Shown here: positions 17,001 to 24,201 of the stretch, piece after piece
How the letters are laid out: the number at the start of each line of letters is the position of its first letter
Numbering within the stretch: position 1 is the first letter of the stretch
Origin: Chrysochromulina parva
Lineage: Eukaryota; Haptophyta; Prymnesiales; Chrysochromulinaceae
Length of the DNA: 26,516 bases
Direction: 5' to 3'
Assembly: GCA_002887195.1 (NCBI GenBank)
Contig: PJAB01000448.1
Span: 1-26,516, forward strand
Notes under the pieces: model-generated
Told to the model about the DNA's origin: nothing
Databases searched by the model: none
What the model saw: only the letters and a program-made list of their open reading frames with translations
Program-made: the position numbers and the translations under genes

Positions 17001-19072
17001 CGCGCGCGCACCACGAACGCGTTGACCTCGCCCGCGATGCCCAGCGTCGCCGCGCACGGCACGCCGTCGACCTCGGGGTGCAGGCAACCTACCACGGACA
17101 TGGGCGCATGCGCGCGTCCCGGGCGCACGATGGTCGTGTACGGAGAGCCGAAGATCGGGATCTGGTCGTAGAGCACCTCGACCGCATATTGGCCGGCCGT
17201 GAGGGGCGTGTAGGAGGCGACGTACATCCCGCTGAGCAAATCGGACACCTTGGCGTGGATCGTCTGTGGCCCACGCAGCGTGACGCTAAAGTTGCCCCCG
17301 GCGGATGCGCGCTCGGCGTTGCCGTACGTGTCCTTCGAGAGGATCTGGAACTCGGTCAGCGTGCCCGCGACCGTGGAGCTCAGGCCGTCGCCAAAGGCCG
17401 TCGTGTGACTAGCACGCGCCACGGAGGGGAAGGCCTGCATGCCAAAGGGCGATCCCTCGACGTGGCGTTCGTCGAGGGTGACCGCGATGTGGTACAGGCC
17501 GGCGGAGGTGACCGTGTACTCGACGAGGTACGTGCCGTTGCCCGACTCGGACACGACGCCGCGCACGCTCGTGCTGCCTGGGATGCGGTCTCGCTCGGTC
17601 CCCGAGAGAGATACGACGAACTGGTCGCCGCAGATGGAGCGCGCATTGCCGTACTCGTCGCGCGCGACGATGGTGAAGCTCGCCGGCTGGCCGGCGATGG
17701 CGGTGCGCAGGCCTGCGCCGAGTGCGGACGAAGCGCGCGCGCTCGTGCGCCCCGCGAGCACCGTCGCCTGGAACGGTGAGCCCATGATGTGGACGCCGCC
17801 CAGCTGGGCACGCACGAGGTACGCGCCCGACTGCTTGACCAAGTACTCGGCGCTGTAGGTGCCGTTGAGAAGGTCGGTGACGAGCGCGGCCTGCCAGACG
17901 AGGTCCTTGCTCGCCGCCGCCGCCGCGCGCTCGCCACGGCGCGCCACGTGCACCGTGAACACATCGCCCGTCTCGAGAGGGCGAGCGTTGCCGAAGGAGT
18001 CCCGCGGGGTGAGCAGCAGCGTCGCAGGCACACCCGCGGTGGCCTCGAGAAGGCCAGCGCCGGTGGCCACGCAGTGCGCGGGCGAGGTGGGCGCCGGGAA
18101 GACGGAGAGCGTGTAGGGGGAGTCCGCCACCGGCAGGCCGCCCAGACTCACGTCGAGCCGGTAGACGCCAGAGACGGTCGGAGTGTACTCGACGCTGTAC
18201 GTGCCATTGCCCACATCGGCGACAGAGGCATTGAGCACCACGCCACCGCGTGAGGTGAGACCGACGCGGAAGTCGTCGCCGCCCGCCGTCTGGGCCACGC
18301 CCTCCGCGTCGCGCGCCGCCAGCGTGAACAGGCTGGGCGAGCCCGCATGGGCGCGGTACAGGCCCTTCCCGTCAGCGAGAGACTCGTGCGACGAGGTGGG
18401 CGCGATCACTTCGAGGACAAGCTCGGGCCGCGTCGCGGCGTCACTGCGCCGGCTCGAGCCGTACTGCACGTAGTAGTGCTCGCGCGTGCTCGCCGCCGTC
18501 GGCGCGTACAGGTGCAGCGCGAGTAGACGATCGGCGCCGGGCGCAATGGCTGCCTTGACGTAGTACGTGAGCTCGACCTCGGCGGGGGCGGAGGGGCGCG
18601 GCTGCCAGCTGCCGATGGCATTGCCGCAGCAGGGCGCGGAACGGTCACGGCACTGGGCATCGGGCTGGTTCTCCCACGTCAGCTCGTCCGAGCGCCACGT
18701 CACGTCCGAGAGCAAGCAGGCGTGGTGTGTGAGCCGAGCGTTCGAGGACGCGAGCAGCGGGTGCAGCCGAAGCTTGGCACTGAGGACGCGTGCGTGCGCG
18801 CCGGCGACAGTGCTCAAGTCGAAGGCGAGAAAGGCGCGGTACTCCGCGTCAGGCGCGTCCGTCTTGCCCACCTGCAGGATTGACGTGCGGTAAGACCACG
18901 TCGGCCGTTGCTTCTCGACATAGACGTCCTGGCGCGGGTAGAGCACGAGCTCTTTTGCGGCGACTGCGTGCAGGGTGAGGGCAAGGGTCGTCAGCGGCGA
19001 CTGCACAAAGCGGCAAACGATTGATCGCGTACCCGTGAGCAGCCCGGCGAGGAGGTGCAGCTTTGCCACCAT
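11033..19072 (-). CDS. Giant secreted CBM96-filamin-EGF-repeat-PSI protein
   Basis: Single-exon gene for 2679 residues from ATG 19072; a GTG at 19114 opens the frame earlier. A signal-like hydrophobic stretch ends near 39 (LTTLALTLHAVAA). Residues 43-223 resemble a CBM96/DNRLRE domain (DVYVEK, FLAFDLS, ELTWENQP). Thirteen filamin-type Ig repeats follow (about 226-1705), each with a DxxGN turn, a GTY/GSY strand and, in most, a GSPF/GSPY end. Three EGF-like modules sit at 1707-1737, 1747-1780 and 1802-1830. From 1850 to 2487 comes an unnamed ~55-residue repeat with core hhxDYxPxxGxYxhxRh. Three PSI-like cysteine clusters (2150-2186, 2526-2557, 2595-2629) end the protein, around an Ala-Gly run. 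No C-terminal TM segment is seen, so it is probably secreted or wall-associated. Adhesion or matrix function is inferred from domains. Confidence 0.88.
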   Translation of the reverse strand: MVAKLHLLAGLLTGTRSIVCRFVQSPLTTLALTLHAVAAKELVLYPRQDVYVEKQRPTWSYRTSILQVGKTDAPDAEYRAFLAFDLSTVAGAHARVLSAKLRLHPLLASSNARLTHHACLLSDVTWRSDELTWENQPDAQCRDRSAPCCGNAIGSWQPRPSAPAEVELTYYVKAAIAPGADRLLALHLYAPTAASTREHYYVQYGSSRRSDAATRPELVLEVIAPTSSHESLADGKGLYRAHAGSPSLFTLAARDAEGVAQTAGGDDFRVGLTSRGGVVLNASVADVGNGTYSVEYTPTVSGVYRLDVSLGGLPVADSPYTLSVFPAPTSPAHCVATGAGLLEATAGVPATLLLTPRDSFGNARPLETGDVFTVHVARRGERAAAAASKDLVWQAALVTDLLNGTYSAEYLVKQSGAYLVRAQLGGVHIMGSPFQATVLAGRTSARASSALGAGLRTAIAGQPASFTIVARDEYGNARSICGDQFVVSLSGTERDRIPGSTSVRGVVSESGNGTYLVEYTVTSAGLYHIAVTLDERHVEGSPFGMQAFPSVARASHTTAFGDGLSSTVAGTLTEFQILSKDTYGNAERASAGGNFSVTLRGPQTIHAKVSDLLSGMYVASYTPLTAGQYAVEVLYDQIPIFGSPYTTIVRPGRAHAPMSVVGCLHPEVDGVPCAATLGIAGEVNAFVVRARDSSGNDCAAGGEAVEAVLFHSGPTLTDLMGAFVEQTRGAGLKATVLDTADGAYAVTYRTIAAGEYKLSVTINGAHIEGSPFATIVQPGGTCAAKSKLSGVGAQTAVAGADAALVLQAVDCYGNAQTVGGDPFVVTMRRPGVAPLSASVIDKANGRYDVRYNATVAGLWQLHVTAGAVHASGSPFNVLVVPGPTSPRASIAVGEGTHKAAIGEPTTVILRAKDQFGNDRGVGGDKVSATLTQGATSSVVHASVRDTGDGSYTVRYTLSLTSWQTDYLMAVRVNNGSLGGSPFRVKPIPGPTVCDQSISVDFPKCIAGAVSEAPIFAKDRLGNQRSAGGDVFSASLELLDKPGGNESVQVGDNGDGSYKAMWVVTRAASHRLWIAGVCGPIKGSPYQVDCVPASLSVSHSQLVGRGVTEGIAGEATPFGVLGRDVFDNVLREGTYTWGASLGSPTASWGVTQPDKALSHGQFNLTYNVTRAGTYELIVGALGADGRVNASMQVGGSPTMVTVRAGPLSGKRSRVFGPTAPNGGVDGDGAGGNDGAWVEGAGRPVRLWIEARDAFDNPHETALEPAPFRLTVHPKNPSASAPLQPPTAVVRAASRGGHGAYTADLIIPTTGEYLVRAVAVLESGQPGVGGELLGSPYPLRIVAGPTSAPRCTAEGPGLSSIAARVGALQFISITARDMHGNARSTGGDRFALTLDGPNATKLVASSMVDYHNGTYIASYLATVAGNYTVTVQRADEANVFWDIKGSPFAITVGAGPTNPFVSRLVGPHEAIAGEQTAFTLMSRDEFGNAPFGGERHRFDVVAVPRATGAPAPVAQLVDAGKGNYTVLHVFTDAGEYSMRTLLRGASGGALPDFPLRVSPGPLSPPHSELLWPCHVTGCVESSSRRTGYFVGWPVRFSILPFDAYGNRRADAGKLASFVARVHGPRATGAYSQVRCAGASAMPSDAGTAAVHCKAERQADGLYVVEFLPLVRGEFVINVTVHAGPYGQRKLGNLPGAMVVQVDAAPIATCVRLRNCTGHGHCNYLSGRCVCDAGWDGDDCSHGASARRACPGDCSGHGYCSDETDSWGRNLCRCAIDYSGPDCATWVSGGPTGALGRLAPAGPECPNECSGHGACNATCGECACEPGWRGDDCSLSGEHSLTDLGVDSNGRPLVLDYSPATRRFGVYAVHKASVSSDKAAASSSAVPGAEVTCAGLDAKPVCSGTWPVVLDAATISWSRPFLFASLGGGMLLQYEPVHGAYLLLGCDGTCDGGVPCARRLAAGRCTEHQLPLGPSMRASYVGLETVLFHNGATGAYTVHRLARSFLEQSAAGCMFDPPLASGVWAEVGVHRHTWLGVHDLIVDYEPLRGNYSVWRLKRDAQGVEPIVGSIATRGHLMATAKQFVSLPSHGLLLLASDGATLSAASVAGDPPGGAGDGYAVWRCSADDGAYSPLAALPCTPVGQADGLGHPHSCPASCAAGDCACSSKAACVANAGCGWCADSGEGTCLAGDVAGPIGGAVMGATECFAWAYTHERTSLPNGYEPHSYVYVQSSLLLDYAAADGKYNLWKVARPARPGCPGVQWPPAASGTLAVKRHALASVPAAIGGSFGLLDYDPTSGDFRLGACNTSTSLAAGHLACHTSANGTFHVGGMQLLWVGDSTVMRYSRATGQYTLWRYHDDASRAPAAGVPSPVAFAPEPIGSGALFRSDGQRLRDASLTYLDAGELLASVPSTGFLALYRRGRVPAALPAAGKGAGAWSLEPDEGVVPVDGFGNRWESTSVLRGWQFTYVGAKTLMMLKPTVGRYRILDCAALYEASAALPTEAAVAGVAGGPPCALLVEGTLPTQAPCSYSREHCLLAPQCGWCESSQACVAANEEGVCSGTCADGQLLYGVNGSPSSLSPAMADAGAGAGAGAGACSAQRSCDRCTEHAECAWCVDGGAVLGGAVLGGACIVAVDGEMGECAPGKLVQYDASSCPLVEEGVRSSALLERGSFPGLVSQVE
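11188..11230. repeat. Short GC-rich duplication in the giant gene
   Basis: A 15-bp unit CGCCGCCCAGCACGG is repeated in tandem and encodes a doubled GGAVL in the last PSI-like module. It is in frame and inserts residues between cysteines, so it is a recent-looking in-frame expansion. Confidence 0.8.
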
Positions 19073-19511
19073 CGCTATCCAATCCGCAGGGCGTCGTCGC
19101 GTGCAACCCTGCACACTTCACGGTGCAGCGATGTGAAAATGTGCGCAAACTGTCTCGGCATCTGTCTCGTACTACGATCGACGTACAACCGCCGGATCTG
19201 CGTGCGACCCACGCCAGAAATTCCCACGCTCTCACATTTATGGAGGACGCCGAGCAAAAGCCCTTGGCAAAAGCATCAGAGAGCGTCAGAGCGATCGAGT
19301 ACATTGTATTCCATCGAGTTCGCGCGGGACATACGTACTGAGTTGACTTTCTAATCAACCGATTCTTTCGACGCGACACCCGACGATTTTGGTGAGGGTG
19401 AAAAATTCGCTCAGGACGGCGCCGTACATGTTCACGTGTGACAGCCCCTAATGCGCGCGTTGACGGTCGATTCTGCACGTCGGTACCTGGTGGGTCACGT
19501 CATCGTAAGCC
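19073..19511. promoter_or_regulatory. Divergent intergenic region
   Basis: 439 bp separate the divergent starts of the giant gene (minus) and the RING gene (plus), so both promoters should lie here. Base composition is less GC-rich than the genes (about 19250-19400). Open frames on both strands show no known domain. No defined motif can be named. Confidence 0.5.
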
Positions 19512-20606
19512 ATGGCCACAGAATCGCAAGCGGAGGCCGCAGCGCCAGCGCCGGACTCGGACTGCTGCCCCATCTGCCTGGCTGACTACAAGGCGCCGTG
19601 CCGTACGCCGTGCGGCCACGTGTACTGCGCCGAGTGCCTGTTGAGCACTCTGCATTCGTGGGGCGCCGGCAAGTGCCCACTATGCCGACAGGGTGTCAGC
19701 GTTTACTCAACGATCGGCGTAGCTGACGACGTGCCATTGCGCATGCCCGACGTCTCCACCATCTTCGGCCTCGTCTTCGTGCAGGGCGGCCACGCTGGCG
19801 TCGCCTCGTACCACTTTGCATCGCCAGACGACTGCTGGATCTCGTACGCGGACGCGCCTGAGGAGTGGAAGCTCGACGATGGCTCGCGCCCTATGCCCAA
19901 GAAGCCGTTCACCGCCGTCGCCTTCGATGCGGCGACGCGCACCTTCCACGGCAACGTGCTGTGGGAGGAGGCCACCTTTGACGGCGCGTCCCGATGGGAG
20001 TACGTGATGGTCTTCTCTGAGGACTACAACTTGATCGTCGGCGGGCAGATGCAAGAGTTTGGCCCGGACGGTGCCGCGCGCGACACGCATCGCTTCCCGA
20101 CCCAACTCGTCTACTGGCGCCAGCGCCCATCACCGACGACACTTGGCGGCTGCACTTTCGTGCAGGGTGGAACGGTGGGCCTCGCGTCCTACCATTTCCC
20201 CACAGACCATTTCGATGAGCTCCCATATGAGCAGCTCGAGGCACCGTACATCTCGTACGAGGTCGCGCCGCCCTTCTGGTCGCAGGATGACGGGAGCGCG
20301 ATGCCGCGCAAGAAGCCCTTCATCAACGCCTCGTACGACGGTGCCACGCGTACCTTCCGAGGGACCATCCATTGGGAGCCTCCCCTGCACGGTGAAGCGC
20401 GCTGGGAGTACGAGATGCACTTCGATGAGCAGTTTGAGACGATCGCGGGCGGCCAGGTGCGCGCCTTCGATGCCCAGGGCGCCGAGACGCAGCAGCACAC
20501 GTTCGGGGTCGACTTGAGCTACGTGCGCCTCGTGGAAGAGCGACAGCAGATGGCTGCGCTACTCGAGACCCTATCGGCCGACGAAGCCATCCACACACGA
20601 GAGTGA
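19512..20606 (+). CDS. RING-HC protein with two copies of an unnamed domain
   Basis: Predicted ubiquitin E3 ligase of 364 residues, ATG 19512 in a good context (GCCATGG). A C3HC4 RING finger spans 19-58 with all eight ligands: C19, C22, C34, H36, C39, C42, C55, C58. Two homologous units follow, about 84-190 and 210-325. Both share FVQGG(x)2G(V/L)ASYHF, ISY, a W(x)2DDGS stretch, KKPF, ATRTF(x)G, a WEY strand and an I(V/A)GGQ end. I do not recognise this unit as a named family; a substrate-binding role is a guess. The C-terminus (QQMAALLETLSADEAI) is probably helical. The stop lies inside a 93-bp duplication, so the ancestral end may have been different. Confidence 0.88.
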   Translation: MATESQAEAAAPAPDSDCCPICLADYKAPCRTPCGHVYCAECLLSTLHSWGAGKCPLCRQGVSVYSTIGVADDVPLRMPDVSTIFGLVFVQGGHAGVASYHFASPDDCWISYADAPEEWKLDDGSRPMPKKPFTAVAFDAATRTFHGNVLWEEATFDGASRWEYVMVFSEDYNLIVGGQMQEFGPDGAARDTHRFPTQLVYWRQRPSPTTLGGCTFVQGGTVGLASYHFPTDHFDELPYEQLEAPYISYEVAPPFWSQDDGSAMPRKKPFINASYDGATRTFRGTIHWEPPLHGEARWEYEMHFDEQFETIAGGQVRAFDAQGAETQQHTFGVDLSYVRLVEERQQMAALLETLSADEAIHTRE

Positions 20607-20685
20607 TCTCCGTTAATTGCGCATTGATTACTTGGACAGCAGATGGCCGCGCTACTCGAGACCCTATCGGCCGACGAAGCCATCC
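20542..20685. repeat. In-frame 93-bp offset duplication at the RING gene 3' end
   Basis: A 51-bp segment at 20542-20592 recurs at 20635-20685 with one mismatch. The offset, 93 bp, equals 31 codons. The TGA used by the RING gene lies between the copies. The second copy stays in the same frame and runs to a TAG at about 20720, encoding an alternative tail LRAHRDGDGSA. Confidence 0.95.
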
Positions 20686-20971
20686 TGCGCGCGCACCGCG
20701 ACGGCGACGGGAGCGCATAGGCGGCGCTGAGGCACGGGGAGCCGACGCACAACAGTCCAGGTTCGAAACCATGCGAGGCTGCAGCTGGAGACGGGGGATG
20801 GGACCGCTTCTTTTCCCATCGAGAGGGCTTGGGGCTCGCGCCACGAACTCTGCATTCCGCGCATGATTCCGCGACCTGGCGGGCGCACTCTGGCAAATTT
20901 TATCTCGTACAAGTAAATTTCGCGAAATTCTTAGACACCCCAAGCGCCAGAGCGGGGTCGGCAGCTCGGCA
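20607..20971. other. Convergent intergenic region
   Basis: 365 bp between the 3' ends of the RING gene (plus) and the dehydrogenase gene (minus). It begins with the second copy of the RING gene tail. A GGTTCGAAACC word near 20758 recalls a tRNA T-loop, but the flanking stems do not pair. The part from 20890 to 20940 is AT-richer, as expected for 3' processing signals. Confidence 0.5.
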
Positions 20972-21877
20972 CTACTTGAGCGTCGGTTCGAGAACCACCT
21001 GCTCGATGTTGGAGGTCTCTTCCTGCTCGTACAAGGACATGCAGGCCCGGGCGACGCTCTCCGCACTCAGCATCTGGGCCGGCTTCGGCGGCGCGTCGGC
21101 GCCGCGTCCACCACGCTCAAACTCGTCCCACCAAGCGGTCGCTATAGGCCCCGGGCACACGAGCCCAACCTTCACCTGCGGGTGGCTATTCTTGAGCTCT
21201 TCGCGCAGCGAGAGCACGAGGCCGTTGATCGCCCACTTGCTCGCCGCATAAGGGCCACCTTGCGGAACACCTCGCAATGCGGCGACCGACGACGTCACCA
21301 CAATCTGCGAGGTCTCCGGCTGCGCCTTGAGAGCCGGCAGCGCTTGCTTGAGCCACAAAAACGGACCACGGGTATTGACTCGAAAGATTGCGTCGAATCG
21401 CTCAATGTCGAAAGCCTCGAGCGGCTGGCGGCCGCCGCCGATACCCGCATTTAGGAAAATCGCTGATGGCGCTGCGCCTTCAAAGTGGTCGAGCGCCGCA
21501 CTCCACTGGCGAGAGACCACCTCGGCGTCGGACGTGTCGCCCGAGTCGTACAAAACCCGCGATTCGGCCCCGGGGGTCGCTTTGATCAGCGTGTCCAGCG
21601 CGGTGTCCGCGCGCGGCTTCTGTCCCGTCACGAAGACTTTGGCAATCGGAGGGTCTTGAGCTTTGAGGAGCGCCGCAACGATGGCCAAGCCCACGCCGCT
21701 CGAGCCGCCGGTGACGATTGCGCCGCGTTGCCGCTCCGTGCTGCGCAGCACCTCGCCGATGGACTTCATCCGCGCCCTGTCAAGTGTGAAGTGTGATTCC
21801 CTGACCGTGCCTGACCAAACACTGACCAAACTGACCGAACGCCGTATCGCGGCCTTCATCAATCGTAAGTAAATCAT
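20972..21877 (-). CDS. Classical short-chain dehydrogenase/reductase
   Basis: Predicted NAD(P)-dependent oxidoreductase of 301 residues from ATG 21877. The Rossmann signature is complete: TGGSSGVG at 56-63, NAG at 143-145, catalytic Ser197 in VVTSSVA, and the YxxxK pair Y210 and K214. CPGPIAT at 241-247 is the usual loop after the sixth strand. The 36 residues before an internal ATG (21769) are rich in Arg and Ser and could be a targeting peptide; alternatively translation starts at 21769, close to the dehydrogenase domain. The substrate cannot be named from the sequence. The gene diverges from the LRR gene with only 83 bp between start codons. Confidence 0.92.
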   Translation of the reverse strand: MIYLRLMKAAIRRSVSLVSVWSGTVRESHFTLDRARMKSIGEVLRSTERQRGAIVTGGSSGVGLAIVAALLKAQDPPIAKVFVTGQKPRADTALDTLIKATPGAESRVLYDSGDTSDAEVVSRQWSAALDHFEGAAPSAIFLNAGIGGGRQPLEAFDIERFDAIFRVNTRGPFLWLKQALPALKAQPETSQIVVTSSVAALRGVPQGGPYAASKWAINGLVLSLREELKNSHPQVKVGLVCPGPIATAWWDEFERGGRGADAPPKPAQMLSAESVARACMSLYEQEETSNIEQVVLEPTLK

Positions 21878-21960
21878 ACTGCCTCAGGGTGATTGACCGT
21901 CCACCCCTTTTGGACCAGCATACCCGTCCGCGTGTACGATGTATCGCCAACACCCTCGTG
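21878..21960. promoter_or_regulatory. Short divergent promoter region
   Basis: Only 83 bp lie between the dehydrogenase ATG (21877, minus) and the LRR gene ATG (21961, plus). If both starts are right, the transcripts must share a compact bidirectional promoter or overlap at their 5' ends. Nearby, CTGACC-type words recur at about 21800-21840. Confidence 0.45.
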
Positions 21961-23241
21961 ATGTTCCCAGCGATGCTCGTGGTTGCGTTGTTACAAGTTG
22001 ATGAGCAGAGCGCTAGGCGTCCGTGTGCTGAATCTGACCTGTACAACGGCTGGAGCGGCACGCTCAGCGGGCGGAGCGGCACGCTCACCGCACGGCCCAG
22101 GCCCCAAATTGCAGGATGCTCGATGATCGTCGGATCGGGACTGGGTCTGAATTCAACAGAGTCGCTGGAGCTCGTGCAGGCCATTGCGAGCGGCGCTGGG
22201 TGCAACGCGACGAGCCTCGACCCAGCGCAGCTCGTGCAGGCCTGCGTGCGCCAGCTCAACTCAATCGCCCTCGATGGGAATCAGTTGGGCGATGCGGGCG
22301 TCGCCATCCTTGCCGGAGCACTCAGTACGCCAGCCGGCAGCGAACCTCTGCCGTTTGAAATGACGTTGTCGCTGGGCGCGGCGAACATCGGCCGCCTCGG
22401 CGCGATCGCGCTCGCCGACTTGCTGCGCCGGCCGTCCAACACCGTCGTCAATCTCGCGCTCGACTGGAACGCGATCGGTATGGAGGGCTCCGTCGCACTC
22501 GGCAACGCGCTGAGCCGCTATCGCGTCGGCAGTGGGGTGATGCAGAACACGGCCCTGAGGGTGCTCGGGCTCGAGCGATGCAGCGTGGGCGACGCGGGCG
22601 CCATCGCGCTAGGCACGGCGCTCTCCGACAACCCGCTGCTACCGTTACGCGAGATTCGTCTCGAGGGCAATGGGATAGGTCCAGCTGGCGCCGCACGGCT
22701 CGGCAGCGCCCTGGAGACGAACACGCATCTGCGCATGCTCAACCTGGCGCTCAATCCCATCGGCCCAGCCGGCGCGATCGAGCTTGCGCGCGGGCTCCGT
22801 CGCAATGCAGCGCTCGAGAGGCTCGACTTAGGAGGATGTGAGCTGGGGGACGCTGGGACCGTGGCGCTCGCCACGGCGCTGCGGAGCAACCTGGCCCTTC
22901 GCACGCTCAACCTGCAGGGCAACGGCATCGGCGCCGAGGGTGCTCACGCGCTCGCGTCCATGCTCCGAATCAACCCGTCGCTCCGATCGATCAACCTGAG
23001 ACTTAATGGGCTCGGTCATCAGGCGGCGACTGCGCTGCTCGAGGCGGCTCGGAACGGCGAAGCGGCGACGCGAGGGGCGGGCCGGCTCGAGGAGCTGCTA
23101 CTCGAGCACAACCTCGTGCTGCTCGACGTGCTGCCGACGGTCGGCGCGAATAGGACCGAGGCTGCCGGCACGCTGCCTCCAACTTTGCTCGCTCAGGCCG
23201 CTTCCGTAGGCGTAGCCGCCAGCGGGGCCGTACAGAGCTGA
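21961..23241 (+). CDS. Leucine-rich repeat protein, ribonuclease-inhibitor type
   Basis: 426 residues from ATG 21961; an earlier GTG at 21889 is unlikely. A short hydrophobic N-terminus (MFPAMLVVALL) may be a signal peptide. From about residue 95 there are nine to ten LRR units of 28-30 residues, each of the form LxxLxLxxNxIGxxGAxALAxAL, the pattern of RNase-inhibitor/NLRC3-like repeats. No NACHT, kinase or other domain is attached. Such repeats form a horseshoe for protein binding; the partner is unknown. The tail after about 390 has no recognisable feature. Confidence 0.88.
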   Translation: MFPAMLVVALLQVDEQSARRPCAESDLYNGWSGTLSGRSGTLTARPRPQIAGCSMIVGSGLGLNSTESLELVQAIASGAGCNATSLDPAQLVQACVRQLNSIALDGNQLGDAGVAILAGALSTPAGSEPLPFEMTLSLGAANIGRLGAIALADLLRRPSNTVVNLALDWNAIGMEGSVALGNALSRYRVGSGVMQNTALRVLGLERCSVGDAGAIALGTALSDNPLLPLREIRLEGNGIGPAGAARLGSALETNTHLRMLNLALNPIGPAGAIELARGLRRNAALERLDLGGCELGDAGTVALATALRSNLALRTLNLQGNGIGAEGAHALASMLRINPSLRSINLRLNGLGHQAATALLEAARNGEAATRGAGRLEELLLEHNLVLLDVLPTVGANRTEAAGTLPPTLLAQAASVGVAASGAVQS

Positions 23242-23610
23242 GAGACCCGCCGTGCCGCGAACGGCGTAGTAGTAGGGGACTGTGGTAGTATCCTAGTATC
23301 GCGGCTATTACGTATTAGGCGTATTAGCGAGTCGCGCTCTTTTCTAGGGACTAGTGTCTAGCCGTTGACTAGTCTAGACTTAGTTTTGTGCTCACGAGAC
23401 ACGCGCCCCGGCCTTGCATTCAAGGCTAACGTCGCGTAAGAGCTATTAGTAATGCCGCTAATCGCGCTTTCTACCTTACACCCCCCCAACGCGACGTTCG
23501 AATCGGTAGACACTGTACAGCTTGCCGTGATTCTCGTTCTGATTGGTTTGCCACAGCTTTGCCGGAGTGGCTGCCGTGCCCGTGGAGGGAGGCGGAGAGC
23601 GCGACGTCAT
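23242..23610. other. Convergent intergenic region with CTAG cluster
   Basis: 369 bp between the 3' ends of the LRR gene (plus) and the kinase-like gene (minus). Five CTAG tetramers fall within 23344-23377, with GACTAGT words repeated. TAGTA-type words are also frequent at 23268-23300. No gene or RNA feature is visible. Confidence 0.5.
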
Positions 23611-24201
23611 CTATGAATCTGAGTACGCCTTGCATGCGGCTTTGAAGAGCGCATCGGCATCGCTACTCCGAGGACTGACCTTATGAACGAGTCCACGCCG
23701 CTCGAGCGCCGATACCACCGGAAAGGTCTGTCCCTTGTAAGCTCGGAGCTGCCGCCTGAGCGCCTGGTCCTCCGGCGTCGAGGCGTCGCTCGGGTCGAAC
23801 ACGAGAGCGCGCTGGCATGCGCCAAATGTCTTCTCAAAGAGACCGAGCGCGTCCAAGGTGCGCGGAAAGCCCTCGAGCAGAAAGGTCTTGCCCGGCTGCT
23901 GTGCTGTTGCCGCACTTATCATTTTGATGGTCAGGTGTGCGGGCACAACCTTGCCTTGCAGCACCATCTCCGCAATCGTCGAGCCCGTGTCTGTCAGTGA
24001 GTCGAGCTCGGCACGCATGAGCGCGCTAGTGCAGAGCGCGACGCCGCCAAACTTGTCCGCAAGGCGTATGCACTGGCTTGCCGTGTCTACACCGGGCCCA
24101 CCTACGACGAGCACAATCCGCACCGACGTGCTGTTGTCGCGCCCACCCTGCACCGGAGCGCTGATGGTAGTGGGCTTTGTCTTCGATGCGCCGCCGCCCA
24201 T
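23611..24201 (-). CDS. Adenylate kinase homologue, probably inactive, N-myristoylation motif
   Basis: 196 residues from ATG 24201, the usual length of short adenylate/UMP-CMP kinases. The frame extends to an upstream ATG (24462), but 24201 gives family length, a good context and MGGGASK, an N-myristoylation signal. The fold is recognisable: VLVVGGPG then SQC at 31-44, an LMRAE segment, QGKVVP at 82-87, LEGFPRT at 109-115, VFD at 134-136, and AYKGQTFPVV at 154-163. The P-loop is broken: GGPGxGKGTQC reads GGPGVDTASQC, so the catalytic lysine is Thr. The LID segment with its arginines is essentially missing. It is probably a membrane-tethered pseudoenzyme or nucleotide-independent scaffold. Confidence 0.82.
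   Translation of the reverse strand: MGGGASKTKPTTISAPVQGGRDNSTSVRIVLVVGGPGVDTASQCIRLADKFGGVALCTSALMRAELDSLTDTGSTIAEMVLQGKVVPAHLTIKMISAATAQQPGKTFLLEGFPRTLDALGLFEKTFGACQRALVFDPSDASTPEDQALRRQLRAYKGQTFPVVSALERRGLVHKVSPRSSDADALFKAACKAYSDS

Noticed and set aside
14357..17779. A 1140-codon plus-strand frame opposite the giant gene
   Set aside because: It is exactly antisense to the filamin repeats, has a low-complexity Arg/Ala/His/Val composition and no domain. High GC at third positions of the real gene removes stops from the opposite strand.
20735..20800. Possible tRNA, from the T-loop-like word GGTTCGAAACC
   Set aside because: The flanking bases do not form a T-arm or acceptor stem, and no anticodon or D-arm can be placed.
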